A stretch of 64,000 bases of DNA, taken from contig NZ_LQPW01000146.1 of NCBI RefSeq assembly GCF_002116635.1, positions 1-64,000 of the forward strand, read 5' to 3'. This DNA comes from Mycobacterium szulgai (GTDB lineage: Bacteria > Actinomycetota > Actinomycetes > Mycobacteriales > Mycobacteriaceae). Made by a program: the position numbers and the translations under genes. Shown piece after piece: positions 9,519 to 17,754 of this stretch. Each line of letters begins with the position of its first letter. The stretch's first letter is position 1. The notes below the pieces were generated by a model, which was given only the letters and a program-made list of their open reading frames with translations, was not told where the DNA came from and searched no databases.

Positions 9519-10333
9519 GGCGTTTTCCCGACGGCCTGCGGCCAATCGGCAAGCGTGTCGATATACAGCTGGCGGATTTGCGCAATGTGTTCGGGCAACG
9601 AGTCGGGTGTCCAGCCGTCGACCGAAATCGGCGGCAACACCGCAATATCCACGGTCCCAGGAGTGATCGTGAAGGATTCGCGGGGGGCGACGTCGGCCAC
9701 GTTGCGGATCACGATCGGCACAATCGGTACACCCGCGGCCATCGCCATGCGGAACGCACCCTTCTTGAACGACCCGACCCCGGCCCCGTCTTGGCGAGAG
9801 CCCTCGGGTGCGATCAACACCGATATGCCTTTTTTCGTCCGTTCTTCGATTTCGCGCAAGGTATTTACCGACGCTGCGGTGTCATCGCGGTCGAGGAATG
9901 CTGCGTCGACGCATTTGAGAATCGTGCCGACGATCGGGTCGCGCGCCAGCTCCTTCTTGGCGACTTTGATCCAGTTGTCCCCCATCAGTGCCGAGGCGAC
10001 AAACGGGTCGAATCGGCTGCGGTGGTTGTAGAGAAAAATCGCCGGGCGCTGCGCTGTGAGGTTCTGCGCGCCGACGACATTGAGCCGTACGCCGCCGGCT
10101 TTAACCACCAGCCCCGGCCAGGTGGAGGTGAAAAGGTTCAGCCCGCGGCGGCGATTCCAGGTCAGCAGACCCAGTACCACCGCGGCCGCTGCGAGCGGAA
10201 ATGCCGAAAGGACGCCGATAATGGCGCGGATCTGGCCCACCACCACACGAATCCGGTGTCGTAGCCCTCCGGAAACCGGGCCGTCCGTGCGGCCAGTCCC
10301 CGAGCCAGTCCGATGTGCCACTTCCGATGCCAC
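9515..10333 (-). CDS. PlsC-like lysophospholipid acyltransferase (272 aa)
   Basis: The protein is a 1-acylglycerol-3-phosphate O-acyltransferase-family member, expected at the inner face of the membrane to transfer acyl chains to lysolipids. It has a hydrophobic N-terminal segment around residues 36-58. It also has the NHxxxxD-type motif I (YNHRSRFD), the motif III equivalent APEGSR, and a VPIVPIVIRN segment typical of motif IV. The GTG start at 10333 is preceded by GGGGAGG with 8-base spacing. The gene converges on the Pfa3-like gene and the two share the bases CTAG, each using TAG on its own strand. That tight convergence next to a lipid synthase already carrying a fused acyltransferase suggests, but does not prove, a role in placing the same acyl chain. 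Confidence 0.85.
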   Translation of the reverse strand: MASEVAHRTGSGTGRTDGPVSGGLRHRIRVVVGQIRAIIGVLSAFPLAAAAVVLGLLTWNRRRGLNLFTSTWPGLVVKAGGVRLNVVGAQNLTAQRPAIFLYNHRSRFDPFVASALMGDNWIKVAKKELARDPIVGTILKCVDAAFLDRDDTAASVNTLREIEERTKKGISVLIAPEGSRQDGAGVGSFKKGAFRMAMAAGVPIVPIVIRNVADVAPRESFTITPGTVDIAVLPPISVDGWTPDSLPEHIAQIRQLYIDTLADWPQAVGKTP

Positions 10334-10621
10334 CGCTGCGGCCTCCCCTGAATAGTGTCCGGTTGACGCGCCACCGGTATGAATGGAAGCGCACCAACAC
10401 GTTAGTACGGTGGCCCACGCTTGGGGAGTCGATTATCAAGATCAGTTCCGCGGCGGCGGATTCACCGTGCAGTCCCCGCGAATTAACCCGCTGAAGGATC
10501 CTTGCTTTTGTTTGCGAACATATTGAATGCCGAACCTGGCGCGAGCTAATGTGTTTAGGATCAATGCAGCCGCCCGGTCGGGGGCGCATGGTCAAATATT
10601 CGGGCGCCGGAGGTCAATTCG
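10334..10621. other. Intergenic region between divergent acyltransferase and glycosyltransferase genes
   Basis: This is 288 bases with no convincing gene on either strand. The right end carries a good Shine-Dalgarno (CGGAGG, 8 bases before the ATG at 10622). A TANNNT -10-like TAGGAT lies near 10557. The composition is locally less GC-rich than the flanks, as expected for divergent promoters. No strong palindrome was noticed. Confidence 0.5.
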
Positions 10622-11491
10622 ATGTCGCAACTGCCCACCGTCGCCATCGTAATTCCCGCCTATAACGAGGAACGTTTCATCGCCAAGTGCCTGGACTCGT
10701 GCCTCGACCAAACCTCGACGCCCGAAGAGATCATCGTCGTCAACAACAAGTCGACCGACGACACCGTTTCGGTCGTGCGCAGGTATCAGGAAAACAACCC
10801 GCACGTGAACATACGGCTGCTGGAACAGAATGAATATCAGGGCATCGCACCCACCCGAAACTGTGGCTTCGATAATGCCCAGAGCGAAGTCATCGGCAGG
10901 ATCGACGCCGATTCCATTATCGCGAACGACTGGGTGCAGACGGTGCGCAGCTGTTTTTGCGACGGAGGTGTCGACGCGGCCACTGGCCCTGTCGTCTTCT
11001 ATGACATGCCGCTGCGCAGCTTCACTTTCTGGCTGGACGCGCGGCTACGCAGCAGGGCGCAGCGAAAGGCGACGAATGAGCGGTTTCTGCTGGGGGCAAA
11101 TATGGCTATCCGCAGCTCGGCCTGGAAGGCGGTCCGCCATCTCACCCAACTGGACTTGGAAGATCGCCTGCATGAAGATGTCGACCTCGCTCTGACGCTG
11201 TTCGAAAACGATCACGAGATCTTGTATGCCCCAACCATGGTGGCGGGCATGTCGGGGCGCCGGGTGAATTGTTCACTGCGTGACTATTACCGGTATGCCG
11301 GACGTTATAGCCGCACGACAAAGGTGCACGGCATTAGCAGCTCGTCGGCACGCACTGCCAAGGTGGTGCTTATGCTGCTGTATTTCCCATTTCGAACCAT
11401 GCGCTTCTTCTATGACGGCGAAAGCCTGCAATTCACCTGGTCGAAATTGCGCCATGAGTTGCGCAAGCGGAATAGGGTGCCCTCGGCATAG
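10622..11491 (+). CDS. Family 2 glycosyltransferase (289 aa)
   Basis: This is a GT-A fold glycosyltransferase that would use a nucleotide sugar. The N-terminus reads VAIVIPAYNEERFI, the usual first strand and loop. It is followed by EEIIVVNNKSTDDT and the metal-binding DXD-like IDADS near residue 98. A later LHEDVDLAL motif resembles the ED acceptor-side motif. There is no obvious signal peptide. A short hydrophobic stretch near the C-terminus (VVLMLLYFPF) may give membrane association. The ATG start has GGAGG 8 bases upstream. It ends 6 bases from the convergent acyl-CoA dehydrogenase. The sugar and acceptor cannot be told from sequence. Location beside lipid genes hints at a glycolipid. Confidence 0.87.
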   Translation: MSQLPTVAIVIPAYNEERFIAKCLDSCLDQTSTPEEIIVVNNKSTDDTVSVVRRYQENNPHVNIRLLEQNEYQGIAPTRNCGFDNAQSEVIGRIDADSIIANDWVQTVRSCFCDGGVDAATGPVVFYDMPLRSFTFWLDARLRSRAQRKATNERFLLGANMAIRSSAWKAVRHLTQLDLEDRLHEDVDLALTLFENDHEILYAPTMVAGMSGRRVNCSLRDYYRYAGRYSRTTKVHGISSSSARTAKVVLMLLYFPFRTMRFFYDGESLQFTWSKLRHELRKRNRVPSA

Positions 11492-11497
11492 AAAGCG

Positions 11498-12880
11498 TCA
11501 TCGACCCGGCGGCCGCAGCGCTTGCATGGCGACCCGCATGATCGGTTGCGGAATCCTGTCTTTCATCGCTAACGCGGCATCGGCAGCGCGGGAGCGCAGT
11601 GGCGTCCCGCGACCGAACATCCGGTTCAGCGGCCCGCCGGAGGGCTCGATCCGCACGTGTAGTGGCGGGGTATCGACGTCGGCCCCCAGGGCGTTCGCGA
11701 TGACCATCCGCTGAATCTCGCTGGTGCCTTCAAAGATGGTGTACAGCTTGGCATCTCGGTACCACTTCTCCACCGGATGGTCGGTGATGTATCCCCAGCC
11801 GCCCATCGTTTGAATGGCGCGCTCGGTGGCTTTGACGGCGACCTCGCTGGCGGCGAGCTTCGACATCGATCCTTCGCCGCGCTGGAACGCAACGTTGTTC
11901 GCCGCCATCCAGGATGCCCGCCAGGTCAGCAGCCGGGCGGCGTCGATTTGAGTCGCCAGCTCGGCCAGCGGAAACGCTATGCCCTGGTTGTCGATGATCG
12001 GACCGCCGAACGCCTCCCGCTCGGTCGCGTACGCCGTCGCGTATTCCAATGCGGCGCGGGCGATTCCGATTGCCTGGGCGGCGACCATCGGGCGGGTCTG
12101 TTCGAATGTTCCCAATGTCGCTGAGCCGGAGCGCTTTCCACCCGCGACCGCTTCGCGGGCCTTGGCCAGCTTGTGTTCGAGTTTCTCGTGCCCACCGAGC
12201 AGGTTGTCAGCCGGAACCCGGACGCCGTCGAATCGTAGTTCGGCGGTGTGCGACGCCCGGCAACCCAACTTGTCGAGTTTGCGCACCAGCTCCAGGCCGG
12301 GGGTGCCGCCGGGCACCACGAACAGCGCCTGACCGCGGTGGCCCAGTTCCTCGTCGACCACCGCGTTCACCACGTGCACGTTGGCGATGCCGCCGTTACC
12401 GATCCACATCTTGTGGCCGTCGATGATCCAGTCGTCACCTTCGCGGCGAGCGCGGGTGCGCAGATTGCGGACGTCACTGCCGCCCTCGGGTTCGGAAATC
12501 GCCAGCGCGGCCAACTTGAGATCACCTGGTGTGCCGAAACATTCGGGGGCCCAATGCAGCATTTGCTCCGGTGAGGCGGCCTGGCCGATCGCCGACAGCG
12601 CCAACGCGGGCATGACGATCGCCAAGCCAATGCCGGCGCAACCCCAAAACAGTTCCTCCATGAACATCGGCAGCGATAGCCCGGTTGGGTCGCCGATCAA
12701 ATCGCGGTAGAACAGTGGACTGTAAAACCCGCGCCGGGCCGCCTCCTCCAGCACCGGCCAGGGAAACTCCTGTCGCTGGTCGTAGTCGAGTGCGACCGGA
12801 CGGACAACTTCTTCGGCGAACTCGTGGGTCCGCCGGGCCAAATCGTGCTGAGCCGCGGTTGGTGTCAAGTCAAACGTCAT
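11498..12880 (-). CDS. Acyl-CoA dehydrogenase (460 aa)
   Basis: This is an FAD-dependent acyl-CoA dehydrogenase with N-terminal helical, middle beta and C-terminal helical domains. The middle domain carries AISEPEGGSDVRNL and the WIGNGG region typical of FAD contact. The C-terminal domain has the signature MGGWGYITDHPVEKWYRDAKLYTIFEGTS-like run, ending in EGTSEIQR, where the Glu is the usual catalytic base. Length is somewhat above the family norm of about 380-400, from a C-terminal tail. The start is ATG at 12880. Substrate chain length is not predictable from this sequence. It lies between the glycosyltransferase and whiB5 and might serve lipid turnover. Confidence 0.93.
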   Translation of the reverse strand: MTFDLTPTAAQHDLARRTHEFAEEVVRPVALDYDQRQEFPWPVLEEAARRGFYSPLFYRDLIGDPTGLSLPMFMEELFWGCAGIGLAIVMPALALSAIGQAASPEQMLHWAPECFGTPGDLKLAALAISEPEGGSDVRNLRTRARREGDDWIIDGHKMWIGNGGIANVHVVNAVVDEELGHRGQALFVVPGGTPGLELVRKLDKLGCRASHTAELRFDGVRVPADNLLGGHEKLEHKLAKAREAVAGGKRSGSATLGTFEQTRPMVAAQAIGIARAALEYATAYATEREAFGGPIIDNQGIAFPLAELATQIDAARLLTWRASWMAANNVAFQRGEGSMSKLAASEVAVKATERAIQTMGGWGYITDHPVEKWYRDAKLYTIFEGTSEIQRMVIANALGADVDTPPLHVRIEPSGGPLNRMFGRGTPLRSRAADAALAMKDRIPQPIMRVAMQALRPPGR

Positions 12881-12967
12881 GATGCGCCTTTGGGTCGACT
12901 TCTCCGTCCCTGCGGCTGCGACTACCCCGTCGGCTGGGTCAGCAAACTGCCGGCCGGCCCGAAGCCG

Positions 12968-13393
12968 TCATGCGGCCGAGCGCGGACCCAGCTGCGCCAA
13001 CGGAAGATGCAAGACGACCGCCGGGACCGGGACCGCGCCGTCCTCGCGGCGCGCCAACAATGCCGCGTTCTCCGGTAGTTGCCGGGCGTTGATCTCACCG
13101 GCGGCAATCCGGCGCAGCACCTCGTGCGCCATCGCCAGCTGCTCGCGCTTCCGGTACTGGCCGCCGGGAAGTTTTATCCCCGCCCATACCCCGTATTCCT
13201 CGCGGTGCTCGATGGCGCGTTGCGCGCACAGCCGCTGCTGGGCGAGTGGGCAGCGGCGCAGGCACTGGATGCGTGCCTCGGTGGCCGACCGTTCGTAGGC
13301 GCGGGCTTTGGCCGCGCCGTCGCCAGCGTCGTCGTCGGGGTAGCCGAACCACAGTTCCGGGTTGGCAGTGCAAGGGTTCGCCATGGCCGCCAT
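12968..13393 (-). CDS. whiB5: WhiB-family Fe-S regulator, WhiB5-like (141 aa)
   Basis: WhiB proteins bind a [4Fe-4S] cluster through four cysteines and modulate sigma-factor-dependent transcription. Here the cysteines lie in NPCTANP, IQCLRRC and RLCAQ, spaced C-x3-C-x7-C in the second half instead of the common C-x2-C-x5-C. GVWAGI matches the family's G[VI]WGG turn. The ATG at 13393 is chosen because AAGGAGG sits 8 bases upstream; longer frames lack such a site. It is divergent from an XRE regulator, as whiB5 (Rv0022c) and Rv0023 are in M. tuberculosis. Assignment as whiB5 rests on that synteny and on length (139 aa in M. tuberculosis, from memory). Confidence 0.85.
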   Translation of the reverse strand: MAAMANPCTANPELWFGYPDDDAGDGAAKARAYERSATEARIQCLRRCPLAQQRLCAQRAIEHREEYGVWAGIKLPGGQYRKREQLAMAHEVLRRIAAGEINARQLPENAALLARREDGAVPVPAVVLHLPLAQLGPRSAA

Positions 13394-13431
13394 GTGAGCG
13401 CCTCCTTCATTCGGTGAAACGTAGGTGGAAG

Positions 13432-13483
13432 CGTATATGCAAACGGCCGGCCGCCGCAATAGAAAGGCGATGAAAACGTATAT
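13432..13483. promoter_or_regulatory. Two CGTATAT direct repeats between whiB5 and the XRE regulator
   Basis: CGTATAT occurs at 13432-13438 (in GCGTATATGC) and again at 13477-13483 (in AAACGTATATCGG), 45 bases apart in the 143-base divergent gap. A third CGTATAT lies inside the regulator gene near 13944. The arrangement suits an operator for the HTH regulator or a promoter pair. This is a pattern observation only. Confidence 0.4.
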
Positions 13484-13536
13484 CGGCAAGGCTGCCGTTG
13501 CCGCTGTGTACTATTCGTTCATGGCCGGAGCCCGCG

Positions 13537-14313
13537 GTGAGCCGTGAGTCGGCCGGCGCGGCCATCCGCGCCCTGCGCGAATCGCGCGACTGGTCGCTGG
13601 CCGATCTTGCGGCCGCGACCGGCATCAGCATCATGGGCCTTAGCTACCTGGAGCGCGGTGCCCGAAAGCCGCATAAAAGCACAGTTCAAAAGGTCGAAAA
13701 TGGACTGGGCTTGCCACCGGGGACCTATTCGCGGTTGCTGGTCGCCGGTGATCCCGAGGCCGAGCTAGCCCGATTGATCGCGGCGCAGCCACCCAAGCCA
13801 ACGTCTTCGCCACGGGCCGGGGCCGTCGTCGTCGATCGCCACAGTGACACCGATGTCCTCGAGGGATACGCCGAAGCGCAGCTCGATGCGCTGCGTTCAG
13901 TCATCGATAGATTGCCTGCGACGACATCAAACGAATATGAGACGTATATTCTCTCCGTGATCGCACAGTGTGTGAAGGCGGAGATGCTGGCCGCCAGCTC
14001 GTGGCGGGTGGCGGTGAACGCCGGTGCCGAATCGACCGGTCGGCTGATGGAACATCTGCGGGCTCTCGAAGCGACCCGCGCTGCCCTCCTCAAGCGCATG
14101 CCGGCCAGCTTGACCGCCCGCTTCGACCGGGCGTGTGCGCAGTCGTCACTACCGGAACCGGTCATCGCGGCACTCATCGGCATCGGTACCGACGAAGTGT
14201 GGGATATCCGCAATCGCGGCGCCATCCCCCCGGGCGCGCTGCCCCGCGTCCGTGCCTTCGCCGATGCGGTCGAGGCGCCAGAGCAACTCGAGCCAGCCGA
14301 GGGGGATCGATGA
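13537..14313 (+). CDS. XRE-family HTH transcriptional regulator, Rv0023-like (258 aa)
   Basis: This is a DNA-binding regulator with an N-terminal Cro/CI-type helix-turn-helix. Residues about 8-60 read IRALRESRDWSLADLAAATG and then LSYLERGARKPHKSTVQKVE, the classic recognition-helix layout. The rest is helical with no identified ligand domain; it contains ETYILSVIAQCVKAEM. The GTG start at 13537 gives a product beginning SRESAGAAIR, matching the remembered Rv0023 start. The gene is divergent from whiB5 and overlaps the NlpC/P60 gene by ATGA, so it is co-translated with the downstream cell-wall and ESX block. It is a plausible local regulator of that block. The regulatory role is inference. Confidence 0.85.
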   Translation: MSRESAGAAIRALRESRDWSLADLAAATGISIMGLSYLERGARKPHKSTVQKVENGLGLPPGTYSRLLVAGDPEAELARLIAAQPPKPTSSPRAGAVVVDRHSDTDVLEGYAEAQLDALRSVIDRLPATTSNEYETYILSVIAQCVKAEMLAASSWRVAVNAGAESTGRLMEHLRALEATRAALLKRMPASLTARFDRACAQSSLPEPVIAALIGIGTDEVWDIRNRGAIPPGALPRVRAFADAVEAPEQLEPAEGDR

Positions 14314-15113
14314 CGCGCAGCGAAGTCGAGGCATTGGGCCGTGCACACCAGCTTTTCACCGGTGACGCTCGGCTTTCAGCACTCGACGCGGGGATATCCA
14401 GCCTGCCTCAACTAAAAACTGTTGTAGCACAAGGGAATTACCAACAGGCGGCGCGGCGCAGCCGGGCGACGCTGCTATCGGCGGCGCGAACCGATGCGGC
14501 GGCCGCGGCCGTCATCGCCGGGGCGCACCGGGGCCGGGCCGCCGCAAGGGAGCTCACCGGGCGCGTCGTGGACGAGGCCCGCGCCGATGCCGCGTGCGAT
14601 CAGCCGACGCCGTTGGCTCAGCGTGAGGCGATGCGCCGCCGCGTCGCACGGCTGCGTGCGCAACATGCGCATGTCATATCGGCACGTCGGCAGGCACGAC
14701 GGCACGTGGCGGCGCTGCGTGCGCTGCGTTATCGAATGGCGCACCATCCTGGGTCACGCCGGATGCCCGCGGCGAGCGGGCGGGCTGGCATCGCGGTGCG
14801 AGCCGCGCTATCGCGATTGGGCCGTCCTTATGTCTGGGGGGCCACCGGGCCCAACCAATTCGACTGTTCCGGGCTGGTCCAGTGGTCGTATGCACAGGCG
14901 GGCCTGCACCTGCACCGCACTACCTACGAACAGATCAACGACGGGATTGTGGTGCCGCACTCGCAGGTGCGCCCGGGTGATCTGGTTTTTCCGCACGCGG
15001 GGCATGTGCAGATGGCGATCGGCAACAACCTGGTTGTCGAGGCGCCCTATTCGGGTGCCTCCGTGCGGATCAGCCAGTTGGGCAACAACGTGCAAATACG
15101 GCGTCCCTATTGA
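14310..15113 (+). CDS. NlpC/P60-family cell-wall hydrolase, Rv0024-like (267 aa)
   Basis: The C-terminal domain (about residues 160-267) is an NlpC/P60 cysteine peptidase that should cleave peptidoglycan stem peptides. Cys186 lies in FDCSGLVQWSYAQ. The likely His is in HAGHVQMAIG, with NNLVVEAP after it. The N-terminal half is helical and Arg/Ala-rich and has no Sec signal peptide, so it may be exported by a type VII route or act with the ESX block. The start ATG overlaps the upstream stop (ATGA). M. tuberculosis has NlpC/P60 genes beside both Rv0025-Rv0030 and the ESX-2 locus (Rv3896c), as I recall, which fits the downstream eccB-eccC. Confidence 0.88.
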   Translation: MTRSEVEALGRAHQLFTGDARLSALDAGISSLPQLKTVVAQGNYQQAARRSRATLLSAARTDAAAAAVIAGAHRGRAAARELTGRVVDEARADAACDQPTPLAQREAMRRRVARLRAQHAHVISARRQARRHVAALRALRYRMAHHPGSRRMPAASGRAGIAVRAALSRLGRPYVWGATGPNQFDCSGLVQWSYAQAGLHLHRTTYEQINDGIVVPHSQVRPGDLVFPHAGHVQMAIGNNLVVEAPYSGASVRISQLGNNVQIRRPY

Positions 15114-15174
15114 GAACCGTTCGGATAACGGATAGTCGCCCAGCTCAGATGGGCCGGATGAGAAGGTTGTACCC

Positions 15175-15537
15175 ATGTCGGACCAAACCGGGTCTTCGCT
15201 AGCCGCGATTGCGGAGCGGCAGGCAATTTTGGCCAGGCAGCACGGCGCACTCGCCGAGGCCGACCGTGTGCTGACCGAGGCCCTGGCCGACGCACATGCG
15301 GCGATGCGGGAAAGCGTGCGCCGGCTCGACGCGATCGCAGCCGAGATCGACCGTGCTGCGGCATACCATGCGGAGCTGGCCGTCGATACGTCGTTGGGGG
15401 CGCGCGAGTTTCAGCGATTTCTCTTGGCCAAACAGCGGGAGATCGCCGCGGTCATCACCCAAGCCCGGGAACTGGGTCAGTCGAAAAGTGCTGTGCTGCA
15501 CAGCCTGCGGTCGCAATACGAGACTCCGGCCGGCTAA
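15175..15537 (+). CDS. DUF4226-type ESX-associated protein, Rv0025-like (120 aa)
   Basis: This is a small soluble helical protein. Its C-terminal half (TSLGAREFQRFLLAKQREI) is clearly related to the central part of the next gene (TPAGARDFQRFLIGKLRDI), so the two share a domain, which I take to be DUF4226. There is no signal peptide or membrane segment. The start ATG at 15175 follows a 61-base gap after the NlpC/P60 gene. Its length equals Rv0025 (120 aa from memory). Molecular function is unknown. Its position in front of EspC/EspD-like genes and eccB suggests a role in ESX substrate handling. Confidence 0.8.
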   Translation: MSDQTGSSLAAIAERQAILARQHGALAEADRVLTEALADAHAAMRESVRRLDAIAAEIDRAAAYHAELAVDTSLGAREFQRFLLAKQREIAAVITQARELGQSKSAVLHSLRSQYETPAG

Positions 15538-15627
15538 GCGAAGGTGAATTGCCGGCAGCTCGCCGCCTGAGTACTGTCGCCCGGCATGGAGGGGTCGCAA
15601 GGTTGCCCGCTACGGGCCGGCTAGCCG

Positions 15628-17028
15628 ATGTCGACGTATACGGAGCTACTGGCGGCCATCAAATCGGTGCGCGATGCCACGGGCGACCCGAATGCGTGGC
15701 AAGCCGGGCTGACACCGCGCGAGGTGGCCGCCGTGATGACCCCCGCCACCCGCTCGGAACAACTGGACGCGATTCTGGCGAAGATCCGCCAACAACATTC
15801 GCGCCTCTTCAACCCGGCGGCCGGATCCGCTCCGCCGCCACCCGGCGCCCCGCCCCAACGGCAGGAAGGCGAAGCCGCCAAGGCCATTGCTGAGGCCGAA
15901 GCTTCTCTGGCACACCAGAATTCGGCTAGTTCGCAACTCGACCTGCAGGTGATCTCGGCCATTTTGAATGCTCACCTCAAGACAGTCGAGGGTCGCGATG
16001 CGCTGAACAAGCTTCAGCAGGAGACGGAAGCCGCGGTACGCACGCGATCGGATCTTGACACTCCTGCCGGTGCCCGGGATTTCCAACGATTCCTGATCGG
16101 CAAGCTGCGCGATATCCGTGAAGTTGTCGCGAACGCCAGCCTTGACGACACGTCGAAATCGGCCCTCATGGCGGCGTGGACGTCGTTGTACAGCGCGTCG
16201 AAAGGCGAACCCGGTGACCACCAGGTGTCCACGCGGCCCGTCGGCGCGTCAGCGCGCGAGACCGCCGCCGATCCGGCGGGATTGCCTGACGATTCCTACT
16301 TCGATTCGCTCCCGCTTGACGATCCTGGGCTGCTGGCCGAGGCGTCACCGGCACCGCCGAGCACCCCGCCCACTGCGGCGGCGATGCCCGGCTTCGGGGC
16401 CCTGCCGATGCCGGGCGCCGGAGCGATCCCCGGCTCGGGCTGGGGTGCGCCGGGCGGACTACCGCTATCGGGGTTGGCGCCAGGCGCCGAAGGCGATTCC
16501 GGATTGCCCGACCGTGAAGACGGCGACTTCGAGGATGTCCAGCCGACCGACCACGAGCAGGCCGACGAGGCGGACGACCACGACCCCGACCACGAAGAAG
16601 AACCCGACGCGAAACCCGAATCACCACCGGCCGGTCCGACGACGGTGACCTTGCCCACCGGCGAAACGGTAACTGCCGCAAGCCCTCAGCTGGCCGCGGC
16701 GATCAAGGCGGCGGCCGGTGGAGTGCCGATCGCAGAAGCCTTCCAGCAACAGGGAATTGCCATCCCCCCGCCGGGCACGCCGGTCCCCCAACCCATCGAC
16801 CCGTCCCGCGTGGCCCCAGGCGACATCGGCATCTTCACCGAACGTCATGCGCTTGCCCTCGGCGCGAGCAAAGCCCTCCTGGACGGGCAGATCCAACACA
16901 TCTCCGCGGTGACTGGACCCAGCTTTCTAGGCTGGGAGCATCCGCCCGCGACCGCGACCGCGACCGCGCCGGCCACAACCGGAGCACCGACGCCAACCCG
17001 TCCGGCGGCGACGCCGACCACCTGGTAA
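15628..17028 (+). CDS. DUF4226 ESX-associated protein with Pro/acidic linker, Rv0026-like (466 aa)
   Basis: The N-terminal 190 residues are helical and contain the DUF4226-like unit (ARDFQRFLIGKLRDI near residue 150). Residues about 195-330 are low complexity: Pro/Gly/Met-rich (MPGFGALPMPGAG) then strongly acidic (DHEQADEADDHDPDHEEEP). The C-terminal region (about 335-430) is a compact segment with TVTLPTGETVTAASPQLAAAI and HALALGASKALLDGQI, resembling the C-terminal unit of other large Esp proteins. A short Thr/Pro/Ala tail ends it. It lies between the Rv0025-like and EspC-like genes in one operon. The layout resembles a secreted Esp substrate. No enzymatic motif is seen. Confidence 0.8.
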   Translation: MSTYTELLAAIKSVRDATGDPNAWQAGLTPREVAAVMTPATRSEQLDAILAKIRQQHSRLFNPAAGSAPPPPGAPPQRQEGEAAKAIAEAEASLAHQNSASSQLDLQVISAILNAHLKTVEGRDALNKLQQETEAAVRTRSDLDTPAGARDFQRFLIGKLRDIREVVANASLDDTSKSALMAAWTSLYSASKGEPGDHQVSTRPVGASARETAADPAGLPDDSYFDSLPLDDPGLLAEASPAPPSTPPTAAAMPGFGALPMPGAGAIPGSGWGAPGGLPLSGLAPGAEGDSGLPDREDGDFEDVQPTDHEQADEADDHDPDHEEEPDAKPESPPAGPTTVTLPTGETVTAASPQLAAAIKAAAGGVPIAEAFQQQGIAIPPPGTPVPQPIDPSRVAPGDIGIFTERHALALGASKALLDGQIQHISAVTGPSFLGWEHPPATATATAPATTGAPTPTRPAATPTTW

Positions 17029-17076
17029 TAGTGAGGCCGCCGGCCGCACGACCGGCGCACGGAGAGGAGACAGCGG

Positions 17077-17394
17077 ATGGCAGACCGCATCCACGTGGTG
17101 CCCGCGCACTTGCGTGAGGCCGCTGCTCACCATCAGCAGACGGCCGAGCAGTTGCGCACGGTCCCGTCAGCGCACCCGGCGATCCAGGAAAGTCTGGACT
17201 CACTGGGCCCCATTTTCAGCGAGTTACGTGACGCCGGCCGTGAACTGCTCGAACTCCGACGGCAGTGCTACGAACAGCAGGCCGACGACCACGCCGACAT
17301 CGCGCAGAGTCTTAGGACGTCGGCAACAATGTGGGAGCAGAACGAGGAAGACGCATCGCGCATCCTCGGAAGCCTCCGAAACCAGGACCTATGA
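17077..17394 (+). CDS. EspC/EspF-like small ESX-associated protein, Rv0027-like (105 aa)
   Basis: This is a roughly 100-residue helical protein of the type VII secretion-associated family that includes EspC. It starts MADRIHVVPAHLREAAAHHQ, like the N-terminal helix of EspC, and is followed by a second helix ELLELRRQCYEQQADDHADI. The expected YxxxD/E export signal is not canonical: Tyr is followed by EQQAD, with Ala at +4 and Asp at +5. It overlaps no gene but sits 48 bases after the Rv0026-like gene, with a purine-rich GGAGAGGAG Shine-Dalgarno. Export is inference. Confidence 0.8.
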   Translation: MADRIHVVPAHLREAAAHHQQTAEQLRTVPSAHPAIQESLDSLGPIFSELRDAGRELLELRRQCYEQQADDHADIAQSLRTSATMWEQNEEDASRILGSLRNQDL

Positions 17395-17428
17395 CGGCGA
17401 TGACGGGCATGACGGGTCGCGGGATTTC

Positions 17429-17734
17429 ATGACCGAGGCCAATCCCGCATTCGACACGGTTCATCCCAGCGGCCACATCCTGGTCCGGTCCTGCCGGGGT
17501 GGATATATGCACAGCGTCGCGTTGAGCGAAGCGGCGATGGATACCGACGCCGACATCCTGGCGGAAGGCATCTTGCTGACGGCTGACGTGTCCTGCCTGA
17601 AGGCACTGCTGGAAGTGCGCGACGAGATCGTGGCAGCAGGACACACGCCATCGGCGGAAGTTCCCACGGCCAACGATCTCGACACGGCTATCGAACGGCT
17701 GCTGGCGCACCAACTGCGTCGACGCGAGCGCTGA
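17429..17734 (+). CDS. EspD-like / DUF2694 small protein, Rv0028-like (101 aa)
   Basis: This is a 101-residue protein whose core, HILVRSCRGGYMHSVALSE followed by ILAEGILLTADVSCLKALLE, resembles the EspD segment VSVSTLMDGRIDHVEL, as I recall it. EspD stabilises EspA/EspC in ESX-1, so a chaperone-like or substrate role for the neighbouring EspC-like protein is plausible. The ATG at 17429 is the first in-frame start; earlier ATGs at 17391, 17400 and 17409 are out of frame. Length matches Rv0028. The 34-base gap after the EspC-like stop keeps it in the operon. Confidence 0.75.
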   Translation: MTEANPAFDTVHPSGHILVRSCRGGYMHSVALSEAAMDTDADILAEGILLTADVSCLKALLEVRDEIVAAGHTPSAEVPTANDLDTAIERLLAHQLRRRER

Positions 17735-17754
17735 GGAACTAGAGAGGAACTAGA
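17733..17754. repeat. Perfect 11-bp tandem duplication
   Basis: GAGGAACTAGA is present twice back to back (17733-17743 and 17744-17754), starting in the stop region of the Rv0028-like gene. It spans the stop codon of a small minus-strand frame. This looks like a recent slippage duplication. Confidence 0.8.
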
